Assembly: GCA_963777285.1 (NCBI GenBank)
Contig: CAVZPR010000001.1
Location: 1,358,615 to 1,422,614 of the forward strand
From: JAFARE01 sp963777285
GTDB taxonomy: Bacteria; Chloroflexota; Dormibacteria; Aeolococcales; Aeolococcaceae
DNA length: 64,000 bases
Direction: 5' to 3'
This document shows positions 8,144 to 17,066 of this stretch, piece by piece (position 1 is the stretch's first letter; each line of letters opens with the position of its first letter). Under the pieces are notes generated by a model. The model was not told the origin of the DNA, did no database searches, and saw only the letters and a list, made by a program, of their open reading frames with translations. A program made the translations under genes and the position numbers.

Positions 8144-8656
8144 TTAGAATGGCGGCCTCCCCTGTTTCGACGCCTCTCCGACAACGATGATCGCGCCGGC
8201 GATGGCCGCCCCCGCAAGCAGCGCTTTGCCGAGTCGCGCGGCGCTGTTGTCGGCAGCTCCAATTCCGCGAAGATAAGCGTCGTTTGAGAGCTGATACCAG
8301 TTGCCGTCAGCCGCCGCTTGGAACCTGACATGGTTTTCAACTCGTCCGTCGCTCATCGGTTGGGGAAAGGGTTGGGAAACCTGACGTACTACAACCCCTG
8401 CCTGGATCTCAACCTCGGCAAGATCGAGTGCACGGTACGCAGTAGTCCGGTCGGACACGAACTCAGCGAATCGTCCAACGCGGCCAGTGGCGTGCGCCCA
8501 CTTCTCGATGGTCGCCCAGCGCCAGGCCGGAGCGGCTGACACCCTACCTTCAGGCGGAGGGAGGAGGCCTCTATGACGCCAGGCGGCGGCGGTCTGCTGC
8601 TTTACGTTGAGCCGCTCGGCGATCTCCTTTAACCCAACGATGTCGAAGGGATCCAT
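8144..8656 (-). CDS. HTH protein with C-terminal membrane segment
   Basis: A 170-aa protein starting MDPFDIVGLKEIAERLNVKQ. Residues 8-45 form a MerR/excisionase-like helix-turn-helix (LKEIAERLNVKQQTAAAWRH) with a wing RGLLPPP. A central region of about 90 residues follows, and a single hydrophobic helix at about residues 140-160 (AGAAIAGAIIVVGEAS) ends the protein. This suggests a DNA-binding protein tethered to the membrane by its C-terminus. It is divergent from the small membrane gene at 8770, which it might control (inference). Confidence 0.7.
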   Translation of the reverse strand: MDPFDIVGLKEIAERLNVKQQTAAAWRHRGLLPPPEGRVSAAPAWRWATIEKWAHATGRVGRFAEFVSDRTTAYRALDLAEVEIQAGVVVRQVSQPFPQPMSDGRVENHVRFQAAADGNWYQLSNDAYLRGIGAADNSAARLGKALLAGAAIAGAIIVVGEASKQGRPPF

Positions 8657-8769
8657 CTAGTACCGGTCATGTTGCATAGACGGGTGTTAGCTTGTCAACC
8701 ACCTCTTGACAGAGCCAGGAGAGTTGGCTACTCTGTGCACACTCATCCAGCTCACCGGATACCTTCATC

Positions 8770-9261
8770 GTGGCGCTGTACGAACTCAGGCTGACCCCGG
8801 CTTTTAACCATCTCGTGTTCCGTCCCACGCCGGCACTCACCGCGCAGTTAGTCCTTTCCGCGTTGCCGGGAGCCCGTGTCCAAGCGCTTGCACCCCTGGC
8901 GGATGGATACCAGCTGGCGGTCGAGATCACCCGAGGCGACCACTCCCAGACGATGGATGAGCTAACGGCCGCCATGCACACCCTTGGGTTCGACGTAGCC
9001 GAGGCCGCGGTGACTGAGTTTGTCGATGCACTCGCCGAGGGGTCCGCCGTAGGGGCCGCAGGGGGCGCTGCTCTGGGCGGGGCCACCCGTACCGGGGCCG
9101 GGTTCGTCCTCCTCCTTCTCGCAGGTCTGCTGGTCGGTGCCCTCGCTGGATCGACGCGCAAGGCCGTGCACGCTCGCTATTCCGTGCGGCGCCTAAACAC
9201 GGGCGCTTGGCAGTTCATTCGCCTAGATCCTCCTCCAACCGCGCACACACAGCCGATCTGA
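8770..9261 (+). CDS. Hypothetical protein with glycine-rich membrane segment
   Basis: A 163-aa protein from GTG 8770. The first 90 residues look like a small alpha/beta domain. Residues 91-127 are a glycine/alanine-rich stretch running into FVLLLLAGLLVGALAGS, a membrane helix with glycine-zipper spacing. A short polar tail follows. No family recognised. It is divergent from the HTH membrane protein at 8144-8656 and ends before a strong bidirectional terminator. Confidence 0.6.
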   Translation: MALYELRLTPAFNHLVFRPTPALTAQLVLSALPGARVQALAPLADGYQLAVEITRGDHSQTMDELTAAMHTLGFDVAEAAVTEFVDALAEGSAVGAAGGAALGGATRTGAGFVLLLLAGLLVGALAGSTRKAVHARYSVRRLNTGAWQFIRLDPPPTAHTQPI

Positions 9262-9265
9262 CTGC

Positions 9266-9300
9266 GCTTGCAGATTTACCCGCAAGCCCGCTATAGCGGG
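9266..9300. terminator. Likely bidirectional terminator / palindrome
   Basis: Two adjacent dyads lie between convergent genes: GCTTGC (9266-9271) with GCAAGC (9282-9287), and the perfect 14-bp palindrome CCCGCTATAGCGGG (9287-9300). There is no T-tract, so termination is inferred from position and structure. Confidence 0.5.
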
Positions 9301-9414
9301 GTGAGTCCCCTCCTCATTGCCCTGCAAAGCGTGTGGCACCGTAGGTCGCCCGTCTCGCAGAGAGCCGCTGCGGCCTGAACGTAGGTGAGGGTACCTACTA
9401 ACTCACAAGCCACG

Positions 9415-11526
9415 TCACCCGGAGCTGTTCGCATGAGGTTGCGGCTTGCGTTGGAAGGCCGGCCACTGTTCCACGGCCCATTGATTGATACGGTCAATGA
9501 GCAGAGGAGGAGCAGCCGATCTGTTCCTATTCAAGGCCGGAGCGTTATCGAAGCCTGGAATGTGCATTCCGCTGCCGCCACGCCACCACTCCTGGGGCGT
9601 AATGGACGCGATGACGTTGGTGATGTATTCGGGCTTGCTTCCCGCAGCGATCAATAACCCCTGGACGAAGGATCGTACATACTCGTCGTGTATCGTTTTG
9701 GCGCTCTCCTCAAAAGCGAGAACGCCCAAGAACCAAGCAGCGGTATCGGAGACGACTGCAGTCGACTTAGCCAGATAACCGCACGCCATCATGGTGCTCC
9801 ACACCACCTCTGCGACATCGTCATCCAGCAGAACCTGCCCGGTTGGTCCCCGCGGGTGCGTCTCCTTCGTCCAGCTTAGGAGCACGCGCCCGATACGGGC
9901 CGCCAGTCCCGCATTTGTCGGCAGTCGGCCCGCTGCGAGAAGAGCGACGTTATACACGACCGTCAGTCCGTCATTCAGCGTTGACACGGTCTCAGCCGAA
10001 TCGGTCCTACACAAGATGGCGAGCGCACTACTCAGCCACCTGAGCATCCCGAACACCAAGTCCTCGATAGCCGATTGGTCCCCTCGGATCTGCCAGAGCA
10101 AACTATTCAGACCACCACCGCTAATCGAGATCCCCGGAATGAGGAAGTCCACTGGCCTCGTGACCGAGAGGTACGTGTTTTCGACTGCCCTCAGCGGAGC
10201 CAGGCTCGTCGCCAGCTTTGCCCACTGCTTCAGTGCCGCGCGGCGGCTCGACATATCTTCGATCTGTGTGATCACTGGCAGAACTTGCACGAAGCCTCGA
10301 ATGGCTGGAAGTGCAATGTGCTGCTTGCGCGCAACCACCGCCTTGACTCCCAAATCGGCGAGCACGCCTAGCCCGCGCAACCCTTCTTCGAGGGCGTCGT
10401 GTTCCAGTGAAAGGCGCGTCATCTCGCCGACTGTTTCGACGGCCGCGTTCGGCACGAAGGTCTTATCATCACCCCATCGCTTCTCCGCCAGACGCCCCAA
10501 CATGTCGCTCGTTGTTGCTAGGAACATTGCGTATTCGTGAGAGCTTGATCTGATCGCTGCGAGAGGGCCCAGTGCGCGTACGATGTTGGGTGCGACCTCG
10601 TAGAGCTGGCCTGCTTCTGCCCTTTCGACGGCTTCTGCTGCCAGCTCCAGCAGCACTTGAGTGAGACCTTCGTAACTACCTACGGCTCCCTGTCGATCCG
10701 TGGCATGGTCGGAGAATAGGCTCACACAGCCCTGCCACAGTGTGATCGCTGCCGCGCCTTGGCCACGCGCGAAGGCGCTACGCATTCCGTCTCCAAGTTG
10801 CCGGATGAACGCGCCGGTTATGGAATGTTGCCCTGGTCCAGACAGCATTTCCACTACCGCCGGTAACCGACGACTGCGACGTAGCATTCGCTTCGTCTGT
10901 TCTATGGTGACCCGTCGCGAAGACCGCCTCGCGTTCCTGAGATACGCGACGTATCGCCCCGCCATCTCGTTGGGGTCGGAACTGAGAAGAATCCTGCGGG
11001 CGGACCACCACACCACGGCGAATCCCGACGCTGCGATGAGCGAGGCGCCAAACGCGGCATGCTGGTTTGGGTTAAGTGCGGCGAGAACGAACAGGAAGCC
11101 AGCGAAGAGGACTTGAAGCGCGGCTAAGGACCAGGGCACCATCCCTCTCAGCACTACGGTTGCATACCCGCCGGCGAATTCGGTAGCCGCCCGAAATGGC
11201 ACGGTCACCAGGCTCAGAAGCACGCTCGCGAACGCGGTAGCCGTGGCGCAGCCGATGACCACGCCCGAGTAGTTAGCTCCCGAGGAAGTCCATGGCCAGT
11301 TCGTTGCCAGAATGATTACGGCTGCGGCTACTGAGCAAATTGCCATCCCCCCCAAAAGAAGGTCAAAGCCAACTCCAGCTAGCTTCAGTCGAATCCATTG
11401 CCAATTCCAATTGAACCGCTGGGGTTTATGCCCCTCAATAGCCCAGACTCGCTCTGCCAGCTCCTTTTCCAGCGTGTGTTGCACTCTTGCCGTGAGGGGG
11501 TCCCATCCCGGCATACCACCGCTCAT
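9415..11526 (-). CDS. Large membrane protein of unknown function
   Basis: A 703-aa protein starting MSGGMPGWDPLTARVQ. After a polar N-terminus of about 45 residues there are four hydrophobic segments (about residues 47-75, 83-105, 125-150 and 155-172). A long soluble region of more than 500 residues follows, mostly alpha-helical by composition and rich in Leu, Ala and Arg. No catalytic motif is visible. The topology resembles a membrane-anchored helical scaffold or sensor. The gene stands alone on its strand, with the nuclease-like gene at 11729 about 200 nt upstream in the same direction. Confidence 0.75.
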   Translation of the reverse strand: MSGGMPGWDPLTARVQHTLEKELAERVWAIEGHKPQRFNWNWQWIRLKLAGVGFDLLLGGMAICSVAAAVIILATNWPWTSSGANYSGVVIGCATATAFASVLLSLVTVPFRAATEFAGGYATVVLRGMVPWSLAALQVLFAGFLFVLAALNPNQHAAFGASLIAASGFAVVWWSARRILLSSDPNEMAGRYVAYLRNARRSSRRVTIEQTKRMLRRSRRLPAVVEMLSGPGQHSITGAFIRQLGDGMRSAFARGQGAAAITLWQGCVSLFSDHATDRQGAVGSYEGLTQVLLELAAEAVERAEAGQLYEVAPNIVRALGPLAAIRSSSHEYAMFLATTSDMLGRLAEKRWGDDKTFVPNAAVETVGEMTRLSLEHDALEEGLRGLGVLADLGVKAVVARKQHIALPAIRGFVQVLPVITQIEDMSSRRAALKQWAKLATSLAPLRAVENTYLSVTRPVDFLIPGISISGGGLNSLLWQIRGDQSAIEDLVFGMLRWLSSALAILCRTDSAETVSTLNDGLTVVYNVALLAAGRLPTNAGLAARIGRVLLSWTKETHPRGPTGQVLLDDDVAEVVWSTMMACGYLAKSTAVVSDTAAWFLGVLAFEESAKTIHDEYVRSFVQGLLIAAGSKPEYITNVIASITPQEWWRGGSGMHIPGFDNAPALNRNRSAAPPLLIDRINQWAVEQWPAFQRKPQPHANSSG

Positions 11527-11728
11527 GACGCAAAGCTCATGACGCCGGTGGCTCCGTCATCCGGAAACCTGCGCGAGGCGTCATCGGAAAGACCACGTCG
11601 CGCGGAAGTTTCGACCAGCCGGGAATTCGGGACAACATAGCTGGGCGAGGGAAACTTTATTCGACCGAGAGCAACGCGCGAGCGTCCGGGAGGGAAAGTT
11701 TCCGCAACCCGCAGCTTCCTGTCGCGAG

Positions 11729-12484
11729 CTAGCGCATTGGCGCTCCTGCGAGCGACACATACAAGCCAGATACCACGTCGATGAAAACCACATGATCAAA
11801 ACTCGAATCCATCCGCTGACCGTCGATAACCTCCATGTCAAATCCCCCAGATGGCAATGCCAATGCGTACACAACTAGCCAAACCTCGTCGCAGTACAAC
11901 CGGTACGTGGGCAGCAGCGACTCCTTGGCTCGGATCTGGTTCTGGAGTTCGCCTAAGTCTTGGCTGCTGAAGCCCCATTCGGGCGACGCCCAAAGCCCAT
12001 ACGTTGCCCGTGGGTTCAGCAGCACTTTGAGGTACGCCACTCGGTCAGCTAGCCCCGCAGCCTCCAGCTCTGAGTAGTTTGCGTCACGTGACGCCAACTC
12101 GTTCGTAGATGACGCTGCTACGGGTTGCAAGTGTTCAACTGCCGAAGCAATTCTTTGCGCGAGATCTCGGGCCGACAGATGCGCAGATGGTGCCTCCCGC
12201 CTCCAATGCGCGTAAACATAAAGATGCGAATCCGGATGCAGCGATTCGAACTCGGTCCGAGCCATCCTCATGATCTTCGCCCTGTTGCTCTCAGCCGCGC
12301 GCGCAGGCGATCCCGTTGGGCTCGCTCCCTGGATGAACTCTTGCATCTCGATTCCGACCGTGCGGCCCCCCTCACTAACCAAGAAGTCCGGGCTTTCGTG
12401 ATCCATCGGCCTCCCAGTCGGGAAGCCCTTCAACTTGCGGACGCTCAACTCAAACACCGCGCGTTCGACCTCCTTCGAAGGCAT
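11729..12484 (-). CDS. Putative restriction-endonuclease-fold protein
   Basis: A 251-aa protein starting MPSKEVERAVFELSVRKLKG. The segment SPDFLVSEGGRTVGIEMQEF gives Asp33 and Glu46-x-Gln48, spaced like the PD-(D/E)XK nuclease core with Gln in place of Lys. A later strand LYCDEVWLVVYA fits the same fold. Many such single-domain proteins sit in defence islands. Activity is uncertain because the usual catalytic Lys is absent. It points the same way as the 703-aa membrane protein, with a gap of about 200 nt. Confidence 0.6.
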   Translation of the reverse strand: MPSKEVERAVFELSVRKLKGFPTGRPMDHESPDFLVSEGGRTVGIEMQEFIQGASPTGSPARAAESNRAKIMRMARTEFESLHPDSHLYVYAHWRREAPSAHLSARDLAQRIASAVEHLQPVAASSTNELASRDANYSELEAAGLADRVAYLKVLLNPRATYGLWASPEWGFSSQDLGELQNQIRAKESLLPTYRLYCDEVWLVVYALALPSGGFDMEVIDGQRMDSSFDHVVFIDVVSGLYVSLAGAPMR

Positions 12485-12687
12485 ACGTAGATCCTAGTTG
12501 GGCCTAGTCGCCGCTTGTTCGCGGCAACGTGTCGAATAAGGTCGAATAGCCGATCGGCCTGACGTTTGACGCGTTCGGTGTAGTGCGAAATATACCGGTC
12601 AGCTTGCGGGCGCCGACGTGGGCGCTACCGCCGCTGCCGGGACCACTCCTCGTGCCAGACAAGCACTTTCGAGAGGGGGAAATTCGT

Positions 12688-12725
12688 CAATGGCGCCCGA
12701 ATACAACACCGTTAGGGCGCCATTG
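12688..12725. repeat. 11-bp inverted repeat beside the IS30 fragment
   Basis: CAATGGCGCCC (12688-12698) and GGGCGCCATTG (12715-12725) form a perfect hairpin with a 16-nt loop, 20 nt beyond the stop of the transposase fragment. It may be an IS end or a terminator. Confidence 0.5.
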
Positions 12726-12744
12726 TGATGTCTCAGGCTTGGAT

Positions 12745-13278
12745 TCAGGGGGTGAGCGCAACGACCTCGGCGAGTCGCTGCGATGGTGTCATCCAGCCGA
12801 GCGTTTGTCGAGGGCGTTGATTCAGTTCACTAGCGACGGCATCGAGCTGCCGTTGGCTGAACAGTGAGAGGTTGGTGAGGCGGGGGAAGTACTGACGGAG
12901 CAGGCCGTTGGTGTTCTCGTTGGTGCCCCGTTGCCAGGGGCTCCTGGGGTCGCAGAAATACACCTGCACGCCGGTGTCAACCGTGAAGCGCAAATGCTCT
13001 GCCATCTCCTTGCCTTGGCGACCTCCAAGAGCTAAGCCAAGAGCAAATGCAATCGCTAGTATTGCGAGGGCCGACGCTGTATGACCCTCCAATAGATCAG
13101 ACGTGATTCGATACAGCGCGAACGCCTCCCCAGCGAGGACACCTAAGGTGAGCGGTGTCCGAGGAAGCCAGGAGAACCGCTCTCTTTGCGGCCGTACGGT
13201 TAGCATTGCTAAAACGCTACGCTCAGGAGTTGTAGGCGGCAGGCACCTTGCAGTAACGGGCTGATGGCAAAAGAGCAA
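12745..13278 (-). pseudogene. Chimeric ORF: membrane-protein fragment fused to IS30-family transposase C-terminus
   Basis: The last 90 or so codons (12745 to about 13017) are an IS30-family DDE transposase end: GKEMAEHLRFTVDTGVQVYF, DPRSPWQRGTNENTNGLL and a terminal GWMTPSQRL block. Only the third catalytic residue, Glu in NENTNG, remains; the N-terminal HTH and both Asp residues are gone. The first 88 codons are unrelated and contain a hydrophobic stretch (SALAILAIAFALGLALGG), so another gene has been joined in frame to the transposase remnant. It is probably not functional. Confidence 0.75.
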
Positions 13279-13378
13279 CGGCCACGTTAAGAGCGATGCA
13301 AGCGCCGCGGCGACCTGTTTTGACGGCGTCGGCTAGACCGTACACCTCCGCTTTGTCCCAGGCAAGTGTTAGTCATCG

Positions 13379-14116
13379 CTATCGATAACGTATCCCCCAG
13401 TCGCCCGTCGAACTCAGGCATTCCGACTCGAATGCCTGGACGTCAGCCAGCGCGAAGTTCGGATCCCCAAGGGACTGCAAGAGGTCCATCGCATTTTTGA
13501 GCTTGCTTATCGCATCAACGCTGCTGCTGCTATCGTCGAGTCCAATGATGTACCAGAAGATGTCGCCAGCGACTTGGTCCTTGAGCTCTGCCGTTGTCTC
13601 TTGTTTCGAACCCCACTCGATCGACCGAAAGAGAAGCTCATAACCCGTCGCGATTGTTGAACACTCATCTTGACCTAGCAAGCCACATGCCGATGAGACG
13701 TCCGAGAAAATATCTGCCAACTGACCAGAATGGCTAACAGTCCAGAAGGCAACTTGACACTGCCACGGTCCCAAAGGCTGAACACTGTCCGGACAGTCGG
13801 GATCGCACGCCTGGAAGAAGTCCACCCCACAGAGCCCGGATGGATCCTCAGAGTTCCGTGGGTTGTCGCCCGCGTAGACGTATGGCAAACGCGTCGTCCG
13901 TAGTGCAGGATCGCGCGAAACAAACTGACCGGTCGCGGGATCATAGTACCGCGCGCGCAGGTAGTAAAGCCCCAACTCGCCGTCACGGTACTGGCCTGTA
14001 AAGCCAAAGGGTTTGATTCCAGCTTCCGGGGTGCAGGCAACATTCCAACCAATTCCCCAAGGGTAAATCTCCTTATTCGAACCTTGAGCACCGCACGACG
14101 CGTGCCAGTGAGATGG
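13379..14116 (-). pseudogene. RHS-family C-terminal remnant
   Basis: The frame is open from about 14116. The segment FGFTGQYRDGELGLYYLRAR, then YYDPATGQFVSRDPA and YVYAGDNPRNSEDPSGL, is the hyperconserved RHS core end. About 150 residues of variable C-terminal domain follow, ending GDWGIRYR. The large N-terminal RHS shell (usually over 1000 residues) is missing: an in-frame stop at 14117-14119 precedes the remnant. RHS tips are normally toxins delivered between cells. This copy could at most be expressed from a TTG near 13975. The tip matches no toxin I recognise. Confidence 0.75.
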
Positions 14117-14127
14117 TCAGGCCGCCA

Positions 14128-14425
14128 CTAGATCGCGTAGTGGACGCGATCGTCGGCGAGCAAGTCGGGGTCAATGACTGCTCGCCTAGCGATCAGTGCA
14201 GAGCAACCACGGGGTTCGCTGTCCTCATCGAGCTCAGGATCACCGCCGCGGTTAAGCTCGACGGCTGCCCGCATGAGGCCTCGCTCCAAGTAGAAACCCA
14301 GGAACCGCCGCTGATTGAGCTCGCCGCGGATCACCAAGCGGTGCCATCGTTTCACATGTCCAAACGTACTCGAGCTTGTCGTCGTACTGGTCGGACCCAA
14401 ACGTGTGCACATACGTAACGAAGCC
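14128..14425 (-). pseudogene. Ferredoxin-reductase C-terminal remnant, frameshifted
   Basis: Two frames together encode the reductase C-terminal domain of FAD-dependent ferredoxin/rubredoxin reductases. One frame near 14415-14360 reads HTFGSDQYDDKLEYV. The next reads FGHVKRWHRLVIRGELNQRR, then FLGFYLERG and ALIARRAVIDPDLLAD. The FAD- and NAD-binding domains are absent. It is a broken gene left beside the RHS and IS30 remnants. Confidence 0.65.
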
Positions 14426-14693
14426 GTCCATCGTCGAAGCCGATGGACGCCACTATTAAGGAGCTGGGTGGCTAGCGGAGCGCGATCTTCGCGAGCTGCG
14501 CGCGCCATCACCTACGACGGCTGCGCCGCATTCCGCACGGGGCGCAACGTCGCGAGCGAAACGCCTGTCGTCGAGCTGATGGCGGGTTCCCGCCGTTAAT
14601 GCGAGCATTTGGATCGGATTGGCTCTGAGCGTTGCGTATGCCCACTCCTTTTGCCGATACTCGTCGCCTCGAACCGTCGCGTAGAGGGCCGCC

Positions 14694-15755
14694 ATGAGTA
14701 ACGGAGGGAACCAACAGAATCCAGGCTCTGGATTCCGACAGTTTGCCAAGGACTGGGGGCTCCAAGCCGTCGGAGCCATCGGAGGCGCGGTAGCGATTGC
14801 GACGCTTTCGACCCCGGCGAATGCGATCGTTGGTGGTGGCATTGTCGTCGTTGCCGTCGCGACAGCGTTGTTCTTCTTTGAGCGGCGGCGCCCGCAAGCG
14901 CTCGGTAGGCAGCTACGCGACGCACAAGCGCAAATCAAAGAGCTCCAACGGCAAGTAGCTGAAAAAGATGGCCAACTGGTTGACAACGACGGCCAACTGG
15001 CCGAGCTGAGATCGACGCTTCAGGCAGCCTATGGCGAGGTCAATGCACAACGAATTCGAGCCAACACCGCTGAGGCGTCACTGGTAAGACTAAAGGAACG
15101 AATGTACGATGTGGTGCAGCGGAACGCGCAGTTGGTGGGCAAGTCCTACGTGGAATCGTGGACGTGGACATACACCGTGGGCCAATCGAATGAAGGTGAC
15201 CGGTCCTACGAGGCGTACACGACGCGCCCGCTGGATGGCAAGACAGTGCTCTATAGAAGGATCGAGACACACTCCAACACGGCGATGCGCGCCGCCGGTC
15301 ACCAACTCAGCTTTGGTGACCTCGGGTTTTCTCTGCAACCGTCTGACCGAGCGCGGTTCGTCGAACTCCTGAAACGGAACTGTCCGGACGACGCCGTTGG
15401 TCTGATTGTGTTCGAGCCGGAGATCGGGCCTGGCGATCAGGGTGGTCTCAAGTGGTCGGTCGAATATGCCCTCCCAGGCGCTTTCGATGACCTACGTGTC
15501 AAGGGGGAGGACACGGTCTCTTTCATCCTAGGCCCATCGACGGAAGAAGCCACGGTGACGTTCGTCTTCCCAATCCCAGCAAACCAGGCAATGTGCACCG
15601 TTCAGGGCCCTGTCGGGGTTGCTACGCAACAGCCCGCGCTCGACTCCTCCCGTGGCCCGAATCACTGGACGTGGCAGCTCGGACCTAAAACCTCCGGCGT
15701 GGATAGGACCGGGCAGTACAAGTTCACGCTTCGCATGCCCCCACCGGCATCATAA
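14694..15755 (+). CDS. Membrane-anchored coiled-coil protein
   Basis: A 353-aa protein starting MSNGGNQQNPGSGFRQFAKD. Two hydrophobic stretches at about residues 23-45 and 46-63 are followed by a coiled coil (about 75-145) built on LRDAQAQIKELQRQVAEKDG and the repeated DGQLxxxDGQL. A C-terminal beta-rich domain of about 190 residues follows. The layout of membrane hairpin, coiled coil and sensor-like domain is seen in several defence effectors and envelope proteins, but no family is recognised. The gene stands alone, next to a zone of gene remnants. Confidence 0.7.
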   Translation: MSNGGNQQNPGSGFRQFAKDWGLQAVGAIGGAVAIATLSTPANAIVGGGIVVVAVATALFFFERRRPQALGRQLRDAQAQIKELQRQVAEKDGQLVDNDGQLAELRSTLQAAYGEVNAQRIRANTAEASLVRLKERMYDVVQRNAQLVGKSYVESWTWTYTVGQSNEGDRSYEAYTTRPLDGKTVLYRRIETHSNTAMRAAGHQLSFGDLGFSLQPSDRARFVELLKRNCPDDAVGLIVFEPEIGPGDQGGLKWSVEYALPGAFDDLRVKGEDTVSFILGPSTEEATVTFVFPIPANQAMCTVQGPVGVATQQPALDSSRGPNHWTWQLGPKTSGVDRTGQYKFTLRMPPPAS

Positions 15756-16514
15756 AGTAGTCCATCCCTCAGAGAGTGGGATTAGACTTAGCCTCCCGAG
15801 TCTATCGGCCTTTCGATCTCCATGATGTCCCTCCATGCTACCACCTTGTGGGGCTGGCGGACGCGCGCCCTGACGGAGTTCGCCCAGTCTAGCAGCCGCC
15901 GTCGAGCGCCGGACTACTCTGTGCGGCCATATCCGTCACGAACTGGTGGCTACGAAACTATCCTAGAGCCAGACTGCTGAACTCATTTGGGTCACGCGAG
16001 CGGCGGGGCTGGCCACCGGGCAGTCTCGGCGGATTCCTGCCGGGCGGCCTCGAACACTCAAGCTCGAGCCTGGTGCTCCTCCCTGATATCGGCGATTCGT
16101 TCTTCGACGCCCGCGGATTCGGGCTGTAAAGGGGGATCTCTCCAGCTCCCGGTAGTTCGATGCCCACGCGGGCCAACAGGAACTCTCATAGCAGGCGGCT
16201 CCCGATTCTCCACCAAATTGGAGCCTCCACCTTTCCCAGACGGACTCAGTCTCAGGGGGTTGGTGCTCACATAGCTCACGACATCGCGGACAACAACAGA
16301 GGTGCTGGGGTGGTGGCCAGAGCAGCGGTCGAGGGCTTGGTAATCGCCGTTCGGCTCGAGGACGACTAAGGCGAAATGAGCGCGCCGGGGTGTCCGCGGG
16401 CCTTCTCGGCGGCTCAGCTCGGCAGGTCTCCTCCAGCTACATCCGTCCGTGGCTTGAAACGCAGAAGCGCGTGGTGAGCGGGGAGGTGGACCAGAAGGGT
16501 GAGATGATCAGTGT
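15756..16514. other. No convincing gene
   Basis: About 760 bases with only short, poorly coding frames in both directions. No RNA gene, CRISPR or insertion element seen. Confidence 0.5.
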
Positions 16515-17066
16515 ATGAGCGTTGACGAGCTGGCAAACGAGCCTGACCAGCTGTGGAAGGGTTTGTTGCATGCAATTCGGGCTGGGGACCTGGACGAGCA
16601 CCGGGCGCGCGAGATGCTCAAGAGCGCTGAGGTCAAGTTAGACGCACAGTGGTTGAGGATGTTCGGCATGCTCCTGATCTACGGTCTTGTCGACGTGAAC
16701 GCCTTTGACGCAGCACATGCGTTGTCGCATCGAATCCCGGAAGATCTGCGGAGTGATGCTGAGCGAATCATCGCTGCCGGACGTGTTGCGTTTGCGAGAG
16801 CCGGTGAAGCTTCCCGGCGAGCAGCGGCGCAACAGGTGCTGATGGATCTCGGGAATGCGCCCAGTGCGGAGCTTGACGATCCTGTCGTTGCTTTCCGCAG
16901 AGTCCTCGAGCGCGGCGGCGACGTCGTCACGGATGAAGAGGCGGCGGCTCTGCGGGTTCGTTTCCCGGCAGCGGCGGCTGCTCGTAAGGGGAAGGAGCCA
17001 TCCGCCGCCGACCTGTACAGTGCTCTCGAGGACATTCGCAGGGTCGCCAGTGACGGTGGTGCGTGA
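16515..17066 (+). CDS. Hypothetical helical protein paired with ImmA/IrrE protease
   Basis: A 183-aa protein starting MSVDELANEPDQLWKGLLHA, predominantly charged helices. No helix-turn-helix motif is obvious. Its 3' end overlaps the start of the ImmA/IrrE gene by up to 17 nt, so the two are translationally coupled. In known ImmA-type modules the partner is a repressor or antitoxin cut by the protease, so this protein is a candidate partner or substrate. That role is inferred from order and overlap only. Confidence 0.65.
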   Translation: MSVDELANEPDQLWKGLLHAIRAGDLDEHRAREMLKSAEVKLDAQWLRMFGMLLIYGLVDVNAFDAAHALSHRIPEDLRSDAERIIAAGRVAFARAGEASRRAAAQQVLMDLGNAPSAELDDPVVAFRRVLERGGDVVTDEEAAALRVRFPAAAAARKGKEPSAADLYSALEDIRRVASDGGA

